Below, piece after piece: positions 42,567 through 50,337 of a stretch of DNA of 64,000 nucleotides. The position numbers were made by a program, and so were the translations under genes. The stretch covers positions 992,001-1,056,000 of the forward strand of contig OY969702.1 of NCBI GenBank assembly GCA_963702055.1, in the 5' to 3' direction. Under the pieces are notes generated by a model that worked only from the letters and a program-made list of their open reading frames with translations, was not told the DNA's origin and made no database searches. Source of the stretch: CAWINX01 sp963702055. GTDB lineage: Bacteria; Actinomycetota; Thermoleophilia; Solirubrobacterales; 70-9. Within the stretch, counting starts at the first letter, position 1. Each line of letters starts with the position of its first letter.

Positions 42567-42851
42567 TCATGGTTCCGGTGAGATCGTGATCCTGCCGCCC
42601 GTGGACTTGCAGTAGAGCTTCTGGATAGTTGTCGACGGTCCCTTACGCGTGTCAACCGTCCTGCATACTGCGGAGGTCGCGGCCGACCCCAAGTTGTCGA
42701 GCTCCCAGGTTGTCGCAGACCCCGCGGTGCTGCCCACCACGGCGATAACCGCTCCCGTCACTACCTTCGAGTTCAACCACGCCTTCCAGCCCGTGCGCTT
42801 CGTTTGCAACTGCGAATGCTTCCGGCGACGAGCTTTGGGCTGATCAGGCAT
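42567..42851 (-). CDS. Small single-pass membrane protein
   Basis: 94 residues. A basic N-terminus (KARRRKHSQLQTKRTGWKAW) leads to one helix (VVTGAVIAVVGSTAGSAT) and a short outside tail with two cysteines. Its start overlaps the end of the 42844-43443 gene by eight bases, so they form a two-gene unit. No family recognised. Confidence 0.5.
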   Translation of the reverse strand: MPDQPKARRRKHSQLQTKRTGWKAWLNSKVVTGAVIAVVGSTAGSATTWELDNLGSAATSAVCRTVDTRKGPSTTIQKLYCKSTGGRITISPEP

Positions 42852-43443
42852 CGGGCTCGCGCTTTGGCTCGTCCCTAAGAGACGACTCGCTGGCAGGCGG
42901 ATTACGTTCGGTGGGCTCGGAAGGCAGGTCGTCGGCCGTTAGTCCCGCGAGACGACGGGCGTCGCCTACAATCGATGCATCAGCGTACGCACCGGCATCG
43001 CGCAGCGCCGCCTCGGCCAGCAGGACCTGGTCACGTGTCTCAACCGCCAGATTGTGCCGCTCCCCTGCCACCTTGCCACTACGTCCACGGGACCAGGTAC
43101 GCGAAGGTCCGCTCGGTGAGCGCTCGACAGGCTCCGCATAACGCGCCAACAGCTCAAGCGCATCACTGCGCCATTCGTAGATGCAGCGACGGCGCCGATC
43201 CGCGGCGGATAGCAGCCACGCGCCCGCGATGACATCGGCAACGATGAACACGCCGACAACGATCTGCGACGCATCAGAGGCGTGGTGGGCCGCGATGAAG
43301 AACTCAACAATGAGTGCGATGAGGACAACGGCAAGCAGTGCACCGCCCCCGGCGTATACGCTCGCAGGAGGTGGCACGCGTGCCCCGGTCGATGGGAATA
43401 GTCCGTCGTGTCCCGTGGACTGCTCATCCGCCTCGCTCATCAT
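42844..43443 (-). CDS. Two-helix membrane protein with cytoplasmic C-terminal domain
   Basis: About 199 residues from ATG 43443; an in-frame start at 43521 adds a less plausible extension. Two adjacent helices (GGALLAVVLIALIVEFFIAA and IVVGVFIVADVIAGAWLLSA) are followed by a charged region that contains a long helix (ETRDQVLLAEAALRDAGAYA) and an acidic, Pro/Ser-rich tail. The two-helix hairpin plus cytoplasmic helix resembles SLATT-type membrane modules in outline, a comparison I cannot confirm. Co-transcribed with the 94-residue protein. Confidence 0.5.
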   Translation of the reverse strand: MMSEADEQSTGHDGLFPSTGARVPPPASVYAGGGALLAVVLIALIVEFFIAAHHASDASQIVVGVFIVADVIAGAWLLSAADRRRRCIYEWRSDALELLARYAEPVERSPSGPSRTWSRGRSGKVAGERHNLAVETRDQVLLAEAALRDAGAYADASIVGDARRLAGLTADDLPSEPTERNPPASESSLRDEPKREPDA

Positions 43444-43609
43444 GCGACGCAAGCCTAAGCGATCGGAACTCGCCACGGCAACCCACACGGCGGCGGGATC
43501 TGCGACCACAGCAGAGGCCAAACTCGTAGGGGCTGGCGACCCGCCAACTCGCTCGCAAATCGTCCAAAGCGGTAGTCGACGTCAAGTAGCGCACGGGATT
43601 CGATCCTCA

Positions 43610-44011
43610 TCACCCCCGACCCAGCTTGTCGGCGCGCCGGTTCTCCGCCCGTGGGATCCACTTGACGCACCAGTCGTCGAACTGCTCCAACAGATCGCAT
43701 GCCTTCACCCGCAGAGGCTGCAGTGTTAGATGCTTCGTCTTCCACTCGCCGTTGACTTGGTTCACCACGAGCCTCGAGTCCCCCTTGACCACCACCTTCT
43801 GCGCGTCGTGCTTGCGCGCCAGGCGCAGGCCGAGTATTAGGGCGTGGTACTCGGCGAAGTTGTGGGTCCCGTGGTCGAAACGCTTGATTCGCTCGTATTC
43901 GGAGCCGTCACTCAACTTGACAATGCAGGCAGCCGTCACCGGGCCGGGACTCTGGCCGCCGCCGTCGAAGTGGATGGTCGCCTTCTTCACCTTGGGAGCA
44001 TTCTCTCCCAC
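43610..44011 (-). CDS. RNase H-like protein (RVT_3 family)
   Basis: 133 residues covering a single RNase H fold. Visible active-site positions: the first Asp in IHFDGGG (about 15), Glu in FAEYHALILGL (about 53), Asp in VVKGDSRLVVNQVNG (about 78), and the last Asp in NRRADKLGRG (about 129). Such proteins cleave RNA in RNA-DNA hybrids, and stand-alone copies are common in mobile elements. It lies downstream of the coupling-protein gene, same strand, with a 144-base gap. All four acidic residues appear intact. Confidence 0.75.
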   Translation of the reverse strand: MGENAPKVKKATIHFDGGGQSPGPVTAACIVKLSDGSEYERIKRFDHGTHNFAEYHALILGLRLARKHDAQKVVVKGDSRLVVNQVNGEWKTKHLTLQPLRVKACDLLEQFDDWCVKWIPRAENRRADKLGRG

Positions 44012-44155
44012 CGCCTGACCAGGCGCGTCTCAGGTGCGCGCCCTCTGGCGTTGGGGGCCGGCCAATCAATGCGCTTTCCATGCAAAGGGAGAGACCCGCT
44101 TTGGACGAATTGCGAAAGTCAGCGATTTTCCCCCGCCCCATACCGTGTATAAACT

Positions 44156-45862
44156 TCACTCCGTGCTGTCCAGGTGTGCGCTGGTGGAGGAACCGGCGCG
44201 CGGGTAGGCAGCATCCCCTCCGATCATCCTCCACGGCTCGCGCTCAAACCACCTCGTCAGCCCGATCAGCCCCCACTCCGCGCCCCGCAGCAAGAGCCCT
44301 TGCCCAGGTGGCAGCTTGGCTACCTCGCCGGGCGTCAAGGTTCGCTGGCGCTGGGTCTGGTAGCTGACCGATTCGTTGTAGTGGTGGGGGTCGAGCCACT
44401 TGTCGCTCTCACTCGTCCCCAGCGAGGATGAGACCACCTTGCGGTCGTATTCGCCGAGGGCCAGCGAGATGCTCTCCAGGGTGCGGGCCTCGCCGATGCC
44501 CGATAGCACCGCCTTGGTCTGGAAGAGACTCATGAAGCCCTCAGCCGCATCAGGTCCCCAGCGGGTCCGGGCCTGGCTTAGGTCCTGCAGGCCAATCATC
44601 ACCTGCAACCTCTGTCCTCCCGCTTGGGAGATCAAGGCCGGCAGGTCGTGGATTGGCGCGATGTTGGCGACCTCATCCAACGCCCACAACATCACCGACC
44701 CGTCTGCGTCCTGCGCTGCGAAGCGCTCATAGACGGCATGGCGGATCTGCTCCAGCAGGCCGACGATCAGCGGCGCGCAAAGCGCCTGGCGATGCTCGGG
44801 CGCGGTGATGTAAATCGTGTCGGTGGAGACGGCGAAACGGGCCGGGTCGAAGTTGGGCTGGGCGGCGCTTGCCCTGACGGCATCGGCGTTATAGGCGGCA
44901 AGCACGCCGGCGGTCGCGGAGAAGATCGAGGATCGCTCGCGGGCGTCGGTCTGCTCGATCCCGGCCAGCACGTCGGCGGCGATCTCCGAATCGCAGTCCA
45001 GGAGCGCCTGGCGCGCCGGAGTGAGGTCTTGGCGCAGCGTCCAGCGCAACACTTCGGCGATCGGTCGATCGGTGAGGTTGGCGGCGTAAAGCAGTGGGGC
45101 AAGCAGCGCGGCGGCGCGCTCTGTCCAGTGGTTCTCGTTGCTCGTGCCGGCGCCCACTCGCGTGCAGGCGCTCATCGCCCTGGCCATAACGAGCGCCTCA
45201 TCCCAATCCGAGGACGCCGCCACCGGCGACCAGCACAGCCGCCGCACGCCATCGGGAAGCCGGCGCTCCGTGACGGAGGGGTCAAACAGCCACGCCTGCC
45301 CCACCTCCGAGCGCGCCGGCGCCGTGGCCCTCATCACCTCGGGCTTCGTCGACGTGGCGATCACGGCCCCCGAAGCCCCGAGCACGGCGGGGATCATCAC
45401 CGCGCTCGTCTTTCCCGAGCGTGGCGGGCCGAGGACCATCACCGCGCTCTCGGGGTCTGCGAGGACCCAGCGCCCGCGCCCGGAGAGGCCGAGATAGGCG
45501 CCGCCGCCCAGCCGGGTGACCTCTGCCCTCACCGCTGCCCCCGGCGTCTGCGCTTCGCCCTCGCCACTCAGTGGCTGCTCAGCGGCCGCGGTCCTCCTCT
45601 CTATAAGGGAGAAGAGCGAAGCGATCGGGAGCCGCCCGTCGGCGAGCGCCGCGATCAACAGCTTCGCGAGCCAGCCGAGCGCGAGCGCCTCGAGGCTCCA
45701 GGCGATGGGGTTGTGGCCCCCGGGGTCGAGGATCTCGTGGAGAAACAAGGCGAGCGCGAAGAGTCCGGCGAGCTTCCACGGCAGCGAGAGCCCGCGCTTA
45801 AACGGCGGCTCCATCTCTTGATGAGAAGGGCCCCAGGATCGTTTTGGCACGGTGCTTGACAT
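44156..45862 (-). CDS. VirD4/TraG-family type IV coupling protein
   Basis: 568 residues. Two N-terminal membrane helices (WKLAGLFALALFLHEIL; SLEALALGWLAKLLIAAL) are followed by the ATPase: Walker A GPPRSGKT (145-152), a Walker B-type VMLWALDEVANI, and the conserved MIGLQDLSQ segment. It would couple the relaxase-DNA complex to a mating channel. No VirB4, VirB6 or other channel genes are in view, so the element likely borrows a channel. The promoter lies in the 45855-45908 operator region shared with the HTH gene. A later start (ATG 45814) is possible. Confidence 0.87.
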   Translation of the reverse strand: MSSTVPKRSWGPSHQEMEPPFKRGLSLPWKLAGLFALALFLHEILDPGGHNPIAWSLEALALGWLAKLLIAALADGRLPIASLFSLIERRTAAAEQPLSGEGEAQTPGAAVRAEVTRLGGGAYLGLSGRGRWVLADPESAVMVLGPPRSGKTSAVMIPAVLGASGAVIATSTKPEVMRATAPARSEVGQAWLFDPSVTERRLPDGVRRLCWSPVAASSDWDEALVMARAMSACTRVGAGTSNENHWTERAAALLAPLLYAANLTDRPIAEVLRWTLRQDLTPARQALLDCDSEIAADVLAGIEQTDARERSSIFSATAGVLAAYNADAVRASAAQPNFDPARFAVSTDTIYITAPEHRQALCAPLIVGLLEQIRHAVYERFAAQDADGSVMLWALDEVANIAPIHDLPALISQAGGQRLQVMIGLQDLSQARTRWGPDAAEGFMSLFQTKAVLSGIGEARTLESISLALGEYDRKVVSSSLGTSESDKWLDPHHYNESVSYQTQRQRTLTPGEVAKLPPGQGLLLRGAEWGLIGLTRWFEREPWRMIGGDAAYPRAGSSTSAHLDSTE

Positions 45863-45908
45863 TTATTTGACTTTACATCATTATCAAGTTAAGTCAATAG
45901 CAGTCAAG
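45855..45908. promoter_or_regulatory. Symmetric four-site TTGAC operator with divergent promoters
   Basis: TTGAC occurs at 45856-45860 and 45867-45871, and its complement GTCAA at 45893-45897 and 45903-45907, giving mirror symmetry with 10-11 base spacing in each half. On the minus strand TTGACT, 16 bases and GATAAT form a good promoter for the coupling protein; on the plus strand TTGACA, 17 bases and CATTAT face the HTH gene. The HTH protein at 45926 is the obvious candidate repressor. Confidence 0.65.
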
Positions 45909-45925
45909 CCCTAACCGGAGACCGA

Positions 45926-46222
45926 ATGCCACCCAAACGCCCCACCCTCGGACTCAGAGACCAGATCGACCGTGAGATCAAGGAGCTCGACAACGAGCGC
46001 GCTCGTCTCGTCGCGGCCAGGGCGGCGCTGGAGCGCGACAGGCCGCGGCGCTTCTCTCAAGACGACGTTGCCGCCTATCTCGTCGAGCACCCCGGCTCCA
46101 CATATACGGAGGTCGCCACGGGCTTGGGCGCCGCGCCGACCAACGTCGCCGCCCACCTAAAGCGGGGTCGGCAGGCCAGCCGCTTTCGCAACGTCGATGG
46201 CAAATGGAGCTTGGAGGCGTAA
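45926..46222 (+). CDS. Small winged-helix-type DNA-binding protein
   Basis: 98 residues. An N-terminal coiled coil (LRDQIDREIKELDNERARLV) suggests dimerisation; the C-terminal half is a winged helix: RFSQDDVAAYLVEHPGSTYT, EVATGLGAAPTNVAAHLKRG as the recognition helix, and FRNVDGKWSLE as the wing. Placed directly beside a symmetric operator and divergent from the coupling-protein gene, it is probably the local repressor of transfer genes and of itself. The M48 peptidase gene follows after 36 bases. Confidence 0.72.
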   Translation: MPPKRPTLGLRDQIDREIKELDNERARLVAARAALERDRPRRFSQDDVAAYLVEHPGSTYTEVATGLGAAPTNVAAHLKRGRQASRFRNVDGKWSLEA

Positions 46223-46258
46223 GACTGATGCCGGGCAAGACAGCGAGGAGGCTTCCCG

Positions 46259-47086
46259 ATGAACGCAAGGCTGAGCGCCCATCTGATCCGGCCCGGGGAC
46301 CTCAACCCCGGCTGGATTCTGCTCTACGCGGTGACCTGGGCCTTACAGGTGTTCTGTGGGTGGGTTCGCTCCCTCGCGGCTGCCCTCGTCCTCTTGATCG
46401 TCACCTGGATCGCGGGCTGGAACCTGCCGATCGACGCGCTGGCGCTGGTGATTGGATTCGGGCCGCTCTTCGTCTCGCTCGCCACGCTCGTCCTGCCTCT
46501 GGGCGGCTGGTGGTTCCAGCAGCAGCAGGGCGGACGGCGACCGTCGGAGCGCGAGCGCAGCGTCTTCGAGCTGGCCTTCGCCGAGCTGGCGCAGGTCGAC
46601 CCGGATCTGCGGCCGCCGCACCGCTGGTTCGTCACCGACGAGGCCGACCCCAATGCCTGCGCCTACGCCGACACGCTGATGGTGACGCGAGGCATGTTGG
46701 AGAGCCCGTCCTTCCCGGCGGTCCTCGCGCACGAGCTCGGGCACCTCAACTCAAGCGACGCTCGGGTTACCGCGGCGGTGCACCGGATCACCGTCCCGCC
46801 TCGGAACCCGGTCGGCTTTCCGTTCCGCGCACTGGCGTTCCTGACGACCGGGCGGATCGCGATGGCCTTGGTGCGGACGCCATGGGCGATGTATTGGCGG
46901 CGCAGGGAGGCGATTGCGGACGAGTACGCGGCCAGGCTCGGACAGGGCCCGGCGCTTGCGGGCTACCTCGATACCCACGCGCTCGAGGGGGATCTGCCGA
47001 CTCCGTTCAAGGACTTCGGCGATACCTCCCATCCCTGGACCGAGCATCGCATCGACGATCTCCAGGCGCGCTCGCTGGGCGAGTAA
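46259..47086 (+). CDS. Membrane M48-family zinc metallopeptidase, second copy
   Basis: 275 residues with a strong ribosome site (GAGGAGG) before the ATG. Two membrane segments lie at about 20-52 and 60-85 (LALVIGFGPLFVSLATLVLPLGG). The active site is HELGH at 158-162, with the third ligand in REAIADEYAARLG. FVTDEADPNACAYADTLMVT upstream is the usual substrate-strand region of HtpX-like enzymes. Shares its plan with the 23297 peptidase. It follows the winged-helix gene in the same direction, so again a peptidase is paired with a DNA-binding protein. Confidence 0.82.
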   Translation: MNARLSAHLIRPGDLNPGWILLYAVTWALQVFCGWVRSLAAALVLLIVTWIAGWNLPIDALALVIGFGPLFVSLATLVLPLGGWWFQQQQGGRRPSERERSVFELAFAELAQVDPDLRPPHRWFVTDEADPNACAYADTLMVTRGMLESPSFPAVLAHELGHLNSSDARVTAAVHRITVPPRNPVGFPFRALAFLTTGRIAMALVRTPWAMYWRRREAIADEYAARLGQGPALAGYLDTHALEGDLPTPFKDFGDTSHPWTEHRIDDLQARSLGE

Positions 47087-47090
47087 CTCC

Positions 47091-47175
47091 GGGCTGGGTC
47101 CCTGTCAAGGTCGTCGCTTCGCGACGGCCCTGCGGGCCGGGGCTGGCGCCCCTCCCTATGACAGGGCCCCAGCCC
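47091..47175. repeat. Cloverleaf-shaped inverted repeat with three inner hairpins
   Basis: Outer arms GGGCTGGGTCCCTGTCA (47091-47107) and 47159-47175 pair at 16 of 17 positions. Inside are three tight hairpins: CGTCGC-TTC-GCGACG (47112-47126), GCCC-TGC-GGGC (47128-47137), and GGGGC-TGGC-GCCCC (47139-47152). It lies four bases after the M48 peptidase stop and could be a terminator, a structured RNA or a mobile REP-like unit. Confidence 0.8.
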
Positions 47176-47227
47176 TTCGTTGAAGCGGCGGGTAGGTCGG
47201 CAAGGCCGACCAGGGGAGGAAGCTGAG

Positions 47228-47593
47228 ATGCGGGAGCTGAGTGCGATTCCGACCAGAACACGACGAGACCTCCGCCCGCCCCGAGGACGAGGGCGAGGGG
47301 CGGCGCATCGCGTCGCGGTGAACCTGACGCCGCAGGCCGTCGAGCAGGTCGCCGCTCGGGTTGCGCAACTGCTTCGGCAAACCGCGCAGGAACGCGGATC
47401 GGAGTTGCTCAGCGCCGGGGAGCTGGCCCGGGAGCTGCGGGTCGAGCGGCCCTGGATCTACCGGCACCGCCACCTGCTCGGCGGGCTGCGGATCGGCGCC
47501 GGACCAAAGGCTCAGTGGCGGTTTGAGCGCCAGAAGGCGATCGAGGGCCTGCGGCGCCAACAGGCAAAGCAGCAGACGGACGGGCGTCCGTGA
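47228..47593 (+). CDS. MerR-type HTH protein, excisionase-like
   Basis: 121 residues from ATG 47228. The C-terminal part (SAGELARELRVERPWIYRHR, then HLLGGLRIGAGPKAQWRF) matches the HTH_17 fold used by excisionases and similar small DNA benders. The N-terminus is basic and unstructured. Position two genes before the serine recombinase suggests a recombination-directionality or regulatory role, though serine-recombinase partners are very diverse. Its first residues (MRELSAIPTRTR) match those of the next gene. Confidence 0.6.
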   Translation: MRELSAIPTRTRRDLRPPRGRGRGAAHRVAVNLTPQAVEQVAARVAQLLRQTAQERGSELLSAGELARELRVERPWIYRHRHLLGGLRIGAGPKAQWRFERQKAIEGLRRQQAKQQTDGRP

Positions 47594-47624
47594 TCAGGCA
47601 ATCCCAACAGGCAAGGACGAGCGC

Positions 47625-48026
47625 ATGAGATCACTCAGCACCATCCCAACGAGACAAAGACCGACGGTCGCACTTGGGCCGCGAAGTCCGCAGCGCCGGT
47701 CGCCAGGCCCCGGCTGCCGGAAGTCGGTGGGCCTCCTCGGCGTTTTCGCACGTCCTGGGGGTATGCACACAAACTCACGACCGGGGGCACTCGCCGTCAC
47801 AAGGCGCGCGACGCAGATCGCCAACCCGAGGATCGAGATCACCCCCAGCGTCGCTCAGTACGAGCAGCTCTGCCGCGATCTGGCGGCGCTGCGGCTGGCC
47901 GGAGCGACTTCCAACACCGCGGCGATCGTCGAGGCTGTCCACGCCGCCGTGGCAGCGCCTATGCTGAGTTCTGTCCGAGCAAAAGCCGGGCGGCGCAGTG
48001 CCACCGGCACGCCAGCAGGAGGTTGA
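47625..48026 (+). CDS. Small hypothetical protein before the recombinase
   Basis: 133 residues from ATG 47625. The start MRSLSTIPTRQR repeats the start of the preceding protein. The middle is low-complexity and basic; the end (ITPSVAQYEQLCRDLAALRL, then SNTAAIVEAVHAAV) looks like a helical, ribbon-helix-helix-like segment. The recombinase ATG follows after six bases behind AGGAGG. Possibly a recombination or control accessory; function unassigned. Confidence 0.5.
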   Translation: MRSLSTIPTRQRPTVALGPRSPQRRSPGPGCRKSVGLLGVFARPGGMHTNSRPGALAVTRRATQIANPRIEITPSVAQYEQLCRDLAALRLAGATSNTAAIVEAVHAAVAAPMLSSVRAKAGRRSATGTPAGG

Positions 48027-48032
48027 GCCCCG

Positions 48033-49649
48033 ATGCAGACCGAAGGCAGCGGAGAGGCGATCCTCTACGCCGCCAAGTCCACCGAGGACAAGCGCGGCTC
48101 GATTCCTACGCAGCTTGAGGATTGCCGCGCCTTCGCCGAGCGCGAGGGGCTCTCGGTGGCCGGCGAGTACCAAGATGAGTCTGAGAGCGCTTGGTCCGGC
48201 GATCGCGGCAAAGGTCTAGCCGCCGCAATGGACCACGCGGATCGTGAGGGCGCAACGCTGATCGTGCTGCACAGCGACCGTCTGGCTCGCGGCGATGGCA
48301 AGCAGGCGCGCCACTTGGTCGAGATCGCTTTGTGGGCTATCAAGGCGAATGTCTCTATTCGCAGTATTGAAGACCCCTCAACCTTCGAGAACCTTGTGAT
48401 GGCAGTGGTCATGGGTGAGCGCAACACCGAGGACAGCCGGCGCAAGAGCGGAGCGGTCAAGGCTGGTCATGCTCGTCGCCGTAAGCTCGGGAAGTTCTCT
48501 GGTGGCCCCGCCCCTTACGGGTACCGGCGCCGGCGCGATGAGTCCGACGAGCTTGTCTTGGTCCTCGATCCGACCCGGGCCGAGATAGTGCGGCGGGTAT
48601 TCGCCGAATACGTCGCCGGGGAAACTCAATTGACGATTGCCCGGTCACTTTCCGCCGACGGGGTGCCGACGAGTCGCGGGGGCCTCTGGCATCAGGGCAC
48701 CGTGGCGAACATCCTCAGAAACCCCGTATACGCCGGAATGCTGCGTGACGGCGACGACGGCTACTGCGACGGGGTTCACGAGCCGATCATCGACCGTGAG
48801 ACGTGGGAGCAAACCGAGGCGTTACGAAAGGCCAAGGCCCGCACCCACAAGCGCGGGCGGCCAAGCGCTGGGGTACACCTTTTCCGCAAGGGCATTCTGC
48901 GCTGTGGGGAGTGCGGCGGCTCGATGGTCCCGCGCAGCTCGCGCAACCGCAATGGCTCGCTGCACGAAAGCTATCGATGCTACGAACACTGGCGCGATCC
49001 AACCGCCTGCTCCATGAAGCCCGTCCGGCGTGCCGATGTCGACGCCGCCGTGTACGCCTACTTCGAGCAGGTGGGACTTGATGTGGAAGCAACCCGCGAG
49101 CAATTGTCTGCTGCCGCTACTCGCAAGCTGGATGAGGCGCGCTCGTTGCTGCTGGGCGCCGACACCGAAGCCCAAGCCGCAGCCGCCCGGCTGGCGCGGG
49201 TGAAGCGCGACTACGCCAACGGCGACTTAACCGCCGCCGAGTGGCGCGAGCTACGCGACGAGCTTGAACCGGAGGCAAGCGCAGCGGAGGCGGAGGCCAG
49301 CCGACTGCGAGAGCAGTTGGCCGAGGTCGAAAGCGGCGCCACGCTGGCCGACGTGGAGGTCGACGTACTGGCCAAGTTGGCGCACATTCGCGCCGCTGTC
49401 GCTGGCGAGGTCTCAGACCGTGAGGGAGTCGCTGCCGTGCGGGCCGTCTTACTGCGCCTGTTCGACGCCTTCACCCTGCACACCGATACGCCCAAGGACG
49501 CTCACATCGAACTGATCGGCCAACCGTGGATCGAGCCCGTCGTCAGTCGCCACGCCCTGGCGGGCTACGACGAGGAATTGCGGCCGGTGCTTGCTCGCAA
49601 ACCGCTTGAGAGCGCGGCAAACAAATATGTCGGTTCTTTCCAGCCGTAG
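48033..49649 (+). CDS. Large serine recombinase (integrase) of the mobile element
   Basis: 538 residues. The resolvase domain has the nucleophile in YAAKSTEDKRGS (S16), TLIVLHSDRLARGDG, and the E-helix region. The recombinase domain follows (GPAPYGYRRR, ...NILRNPVYAGML), then a zinc ribbon (CGECGG...CYEHWRDPTACS, about 290-325) and a coiled coil (about 360-440). It would catalyse integration and excision at att sites without a need for homology. The stop codon and last residues fall at the junction with the truncated maoC gene, so the 3' end of this gene appears to be completed by chromosomal sequence. Confidence 0.9.
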   Translation: MQTEGSGEAILYAAKSTEDKRGSIPTQLEDCRAFAEREGLSVAGEYQDESESAWSGDRGKGLAAAMDHADREGATLIVLHSDRLARGDGKQARHLVEIALWAIKANVSIRSIEDPSTFENLVMAVVMGERNTEDSRRKSGAVKAGHARRRKLGKFSGGPAPYGYRRRRDESDELVLVLDPTRAEIVRRVFAEYVAGETQLTIARSLSADGVPTSRGGLWHQGTVANILRNPVYAGMLRDGDDGYCDGVHEPIIDRETWEQTEALRKAKARTHKRGRPSAGVHLFRKGILRCGECGGSMVPRSSRNRNGSLHESYRCYEHWRDPTACSMKPVRRADVDAAVYAYFEQVGLDVEATREQLSAAATRKLDEARSLLLGADTEAQAAAARLARVKRDYANGDLTAAEWRELRDELEPEASAAEAEASRLREQLAEVESGATLADVEVDVLAKLAHIRAAVAGEVSDREGVAAVRAVLLRLFDAFTLHTDTPKDAHIELIGQPWIEPVVSRHALAGYDEELRPVLARKPLESAANKYVGSFQP

Positions 49650-49650
49650 T
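49637..49650. other. Probable attachment junction (attR) in maoC
   Basis: Reading maoC on the minus strand, normal family sequence runs to VNYGW (49645) and then turns into the recombinase gene in antisense. The crossover therefore lies near the TTTCCAGCC segment (about 49637-49645). The matching left junction, which should carry the missing 3' end of maoC, was not found in this window. Confidence 0.6.
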
Positions 49651-49921
49651 TGACGCCGAGCGCGAAACCGGTCGAGGCGATCATCTCCTTGCGGAAGCCG
49701 TCGACCAGCGAGAGGGTGAGGTTGCCGTGAGCGATCGTCGTGCCGAAGGGGCTCTCCGCCCTGGCCCGCTCGACGTCGACGTGGATCCACTGGTCGTCGC
49801 CGGAGACCCGGGCAAAGGTGTCGATGTCATCCTGGATGACGGTGCGCCACTCGCTCGGGCCGATCTCCTGCCCGATCAGCGCCTGCATCCCCTCGACGCC
49901 CTGTACCTCGACGGTTGCCAT
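49645..49921 (-). pseudogene. maoC-like hot-dog dehydratase, 3' end cut by element insertion
   Basis: The first 92 residues are a standard MaoC domain: EWRTVIQDDIDTFARVSGDD, then QWIHVDVERA and the active-site FGTTIAHGNLTLSL (Asp and His of the hydratase site). After GFALGVNYGW the expected continuation of about 55 residues (the KVRFPAPV strand and beyond) is missing, and the frame runs into the recombinase gene until a stop at 49565. A functional product is unlikely since half of the fold is lost. Family enzymes hydrate 2-enoyl-CoA. Confidence 0.75.
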
Positions 49922-49938
49922 CGCGCGGCAGTCTAACT

Positions 49939-50337
49939 TCAGAGCAGGTCCGTCGGGTGGGAGAGCAGCAGGCCGGAGACGCGCTCGAAGTGAGAGACGT
50001 TTCGCGTCACCAGGGTTGCGCCAGTCTCAAGACAGATACCGGCCTGCATAGCGTCGCGGATGTTGATCGCCGCACCGCTTCTCCTCAGCTCACCGAGCAA
50101 CGCCCCACTCCGCAGTCCTGCCCGGCGCGTCAACGTCAGCAACGGAGCCGCCAGAAGGGCATGAACCGGTCGCGGGTTCTCGCGATAAGAGCTCCCGAGG
50201 GCAAGTTCGAAAGCGGTGACGGCCGTCACCCGATAGCCGATCCCTTGGGTCAAGGTCCGAATCAGATCGCGGCCCGGACCGGCTCCACGCAGGTAGTCGA
50301 TCAGGACGTCGGAGTCGACAACCGGTCTGTCGGCCAT
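49939..50337 (-). CDS. vapC: VapC-type PIN-domain toxin
   Basis: 132 residues from ATG 50337. PIN acidic residues are present: D7 and D9 in VVDSDVLIDYL, Glu in TAFELALGS, Asp in NIRDAMQAGI, and the TLVTRNVSHFERV end. VapC toxins cleave RNA, often initiator tRNA or rRNA. The gene overlaps its antitoxin gene by 37 bases. It lies 17 bases from the start of the disrupted maoC gene on the same strand. Confidence 0.85.
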   Translation of the reverse strand: MADRPVVDSDVLIDYLRGAGPGRDLIRTLTQGIGYRVTAVTAFELALGSSYRENPRPVHALLAAPLLTLTRRAGLRSGALLGELRRSGAAINIRDAMQAGICLETGATLVTRNVSHFERVSGLLLSHPTDLL

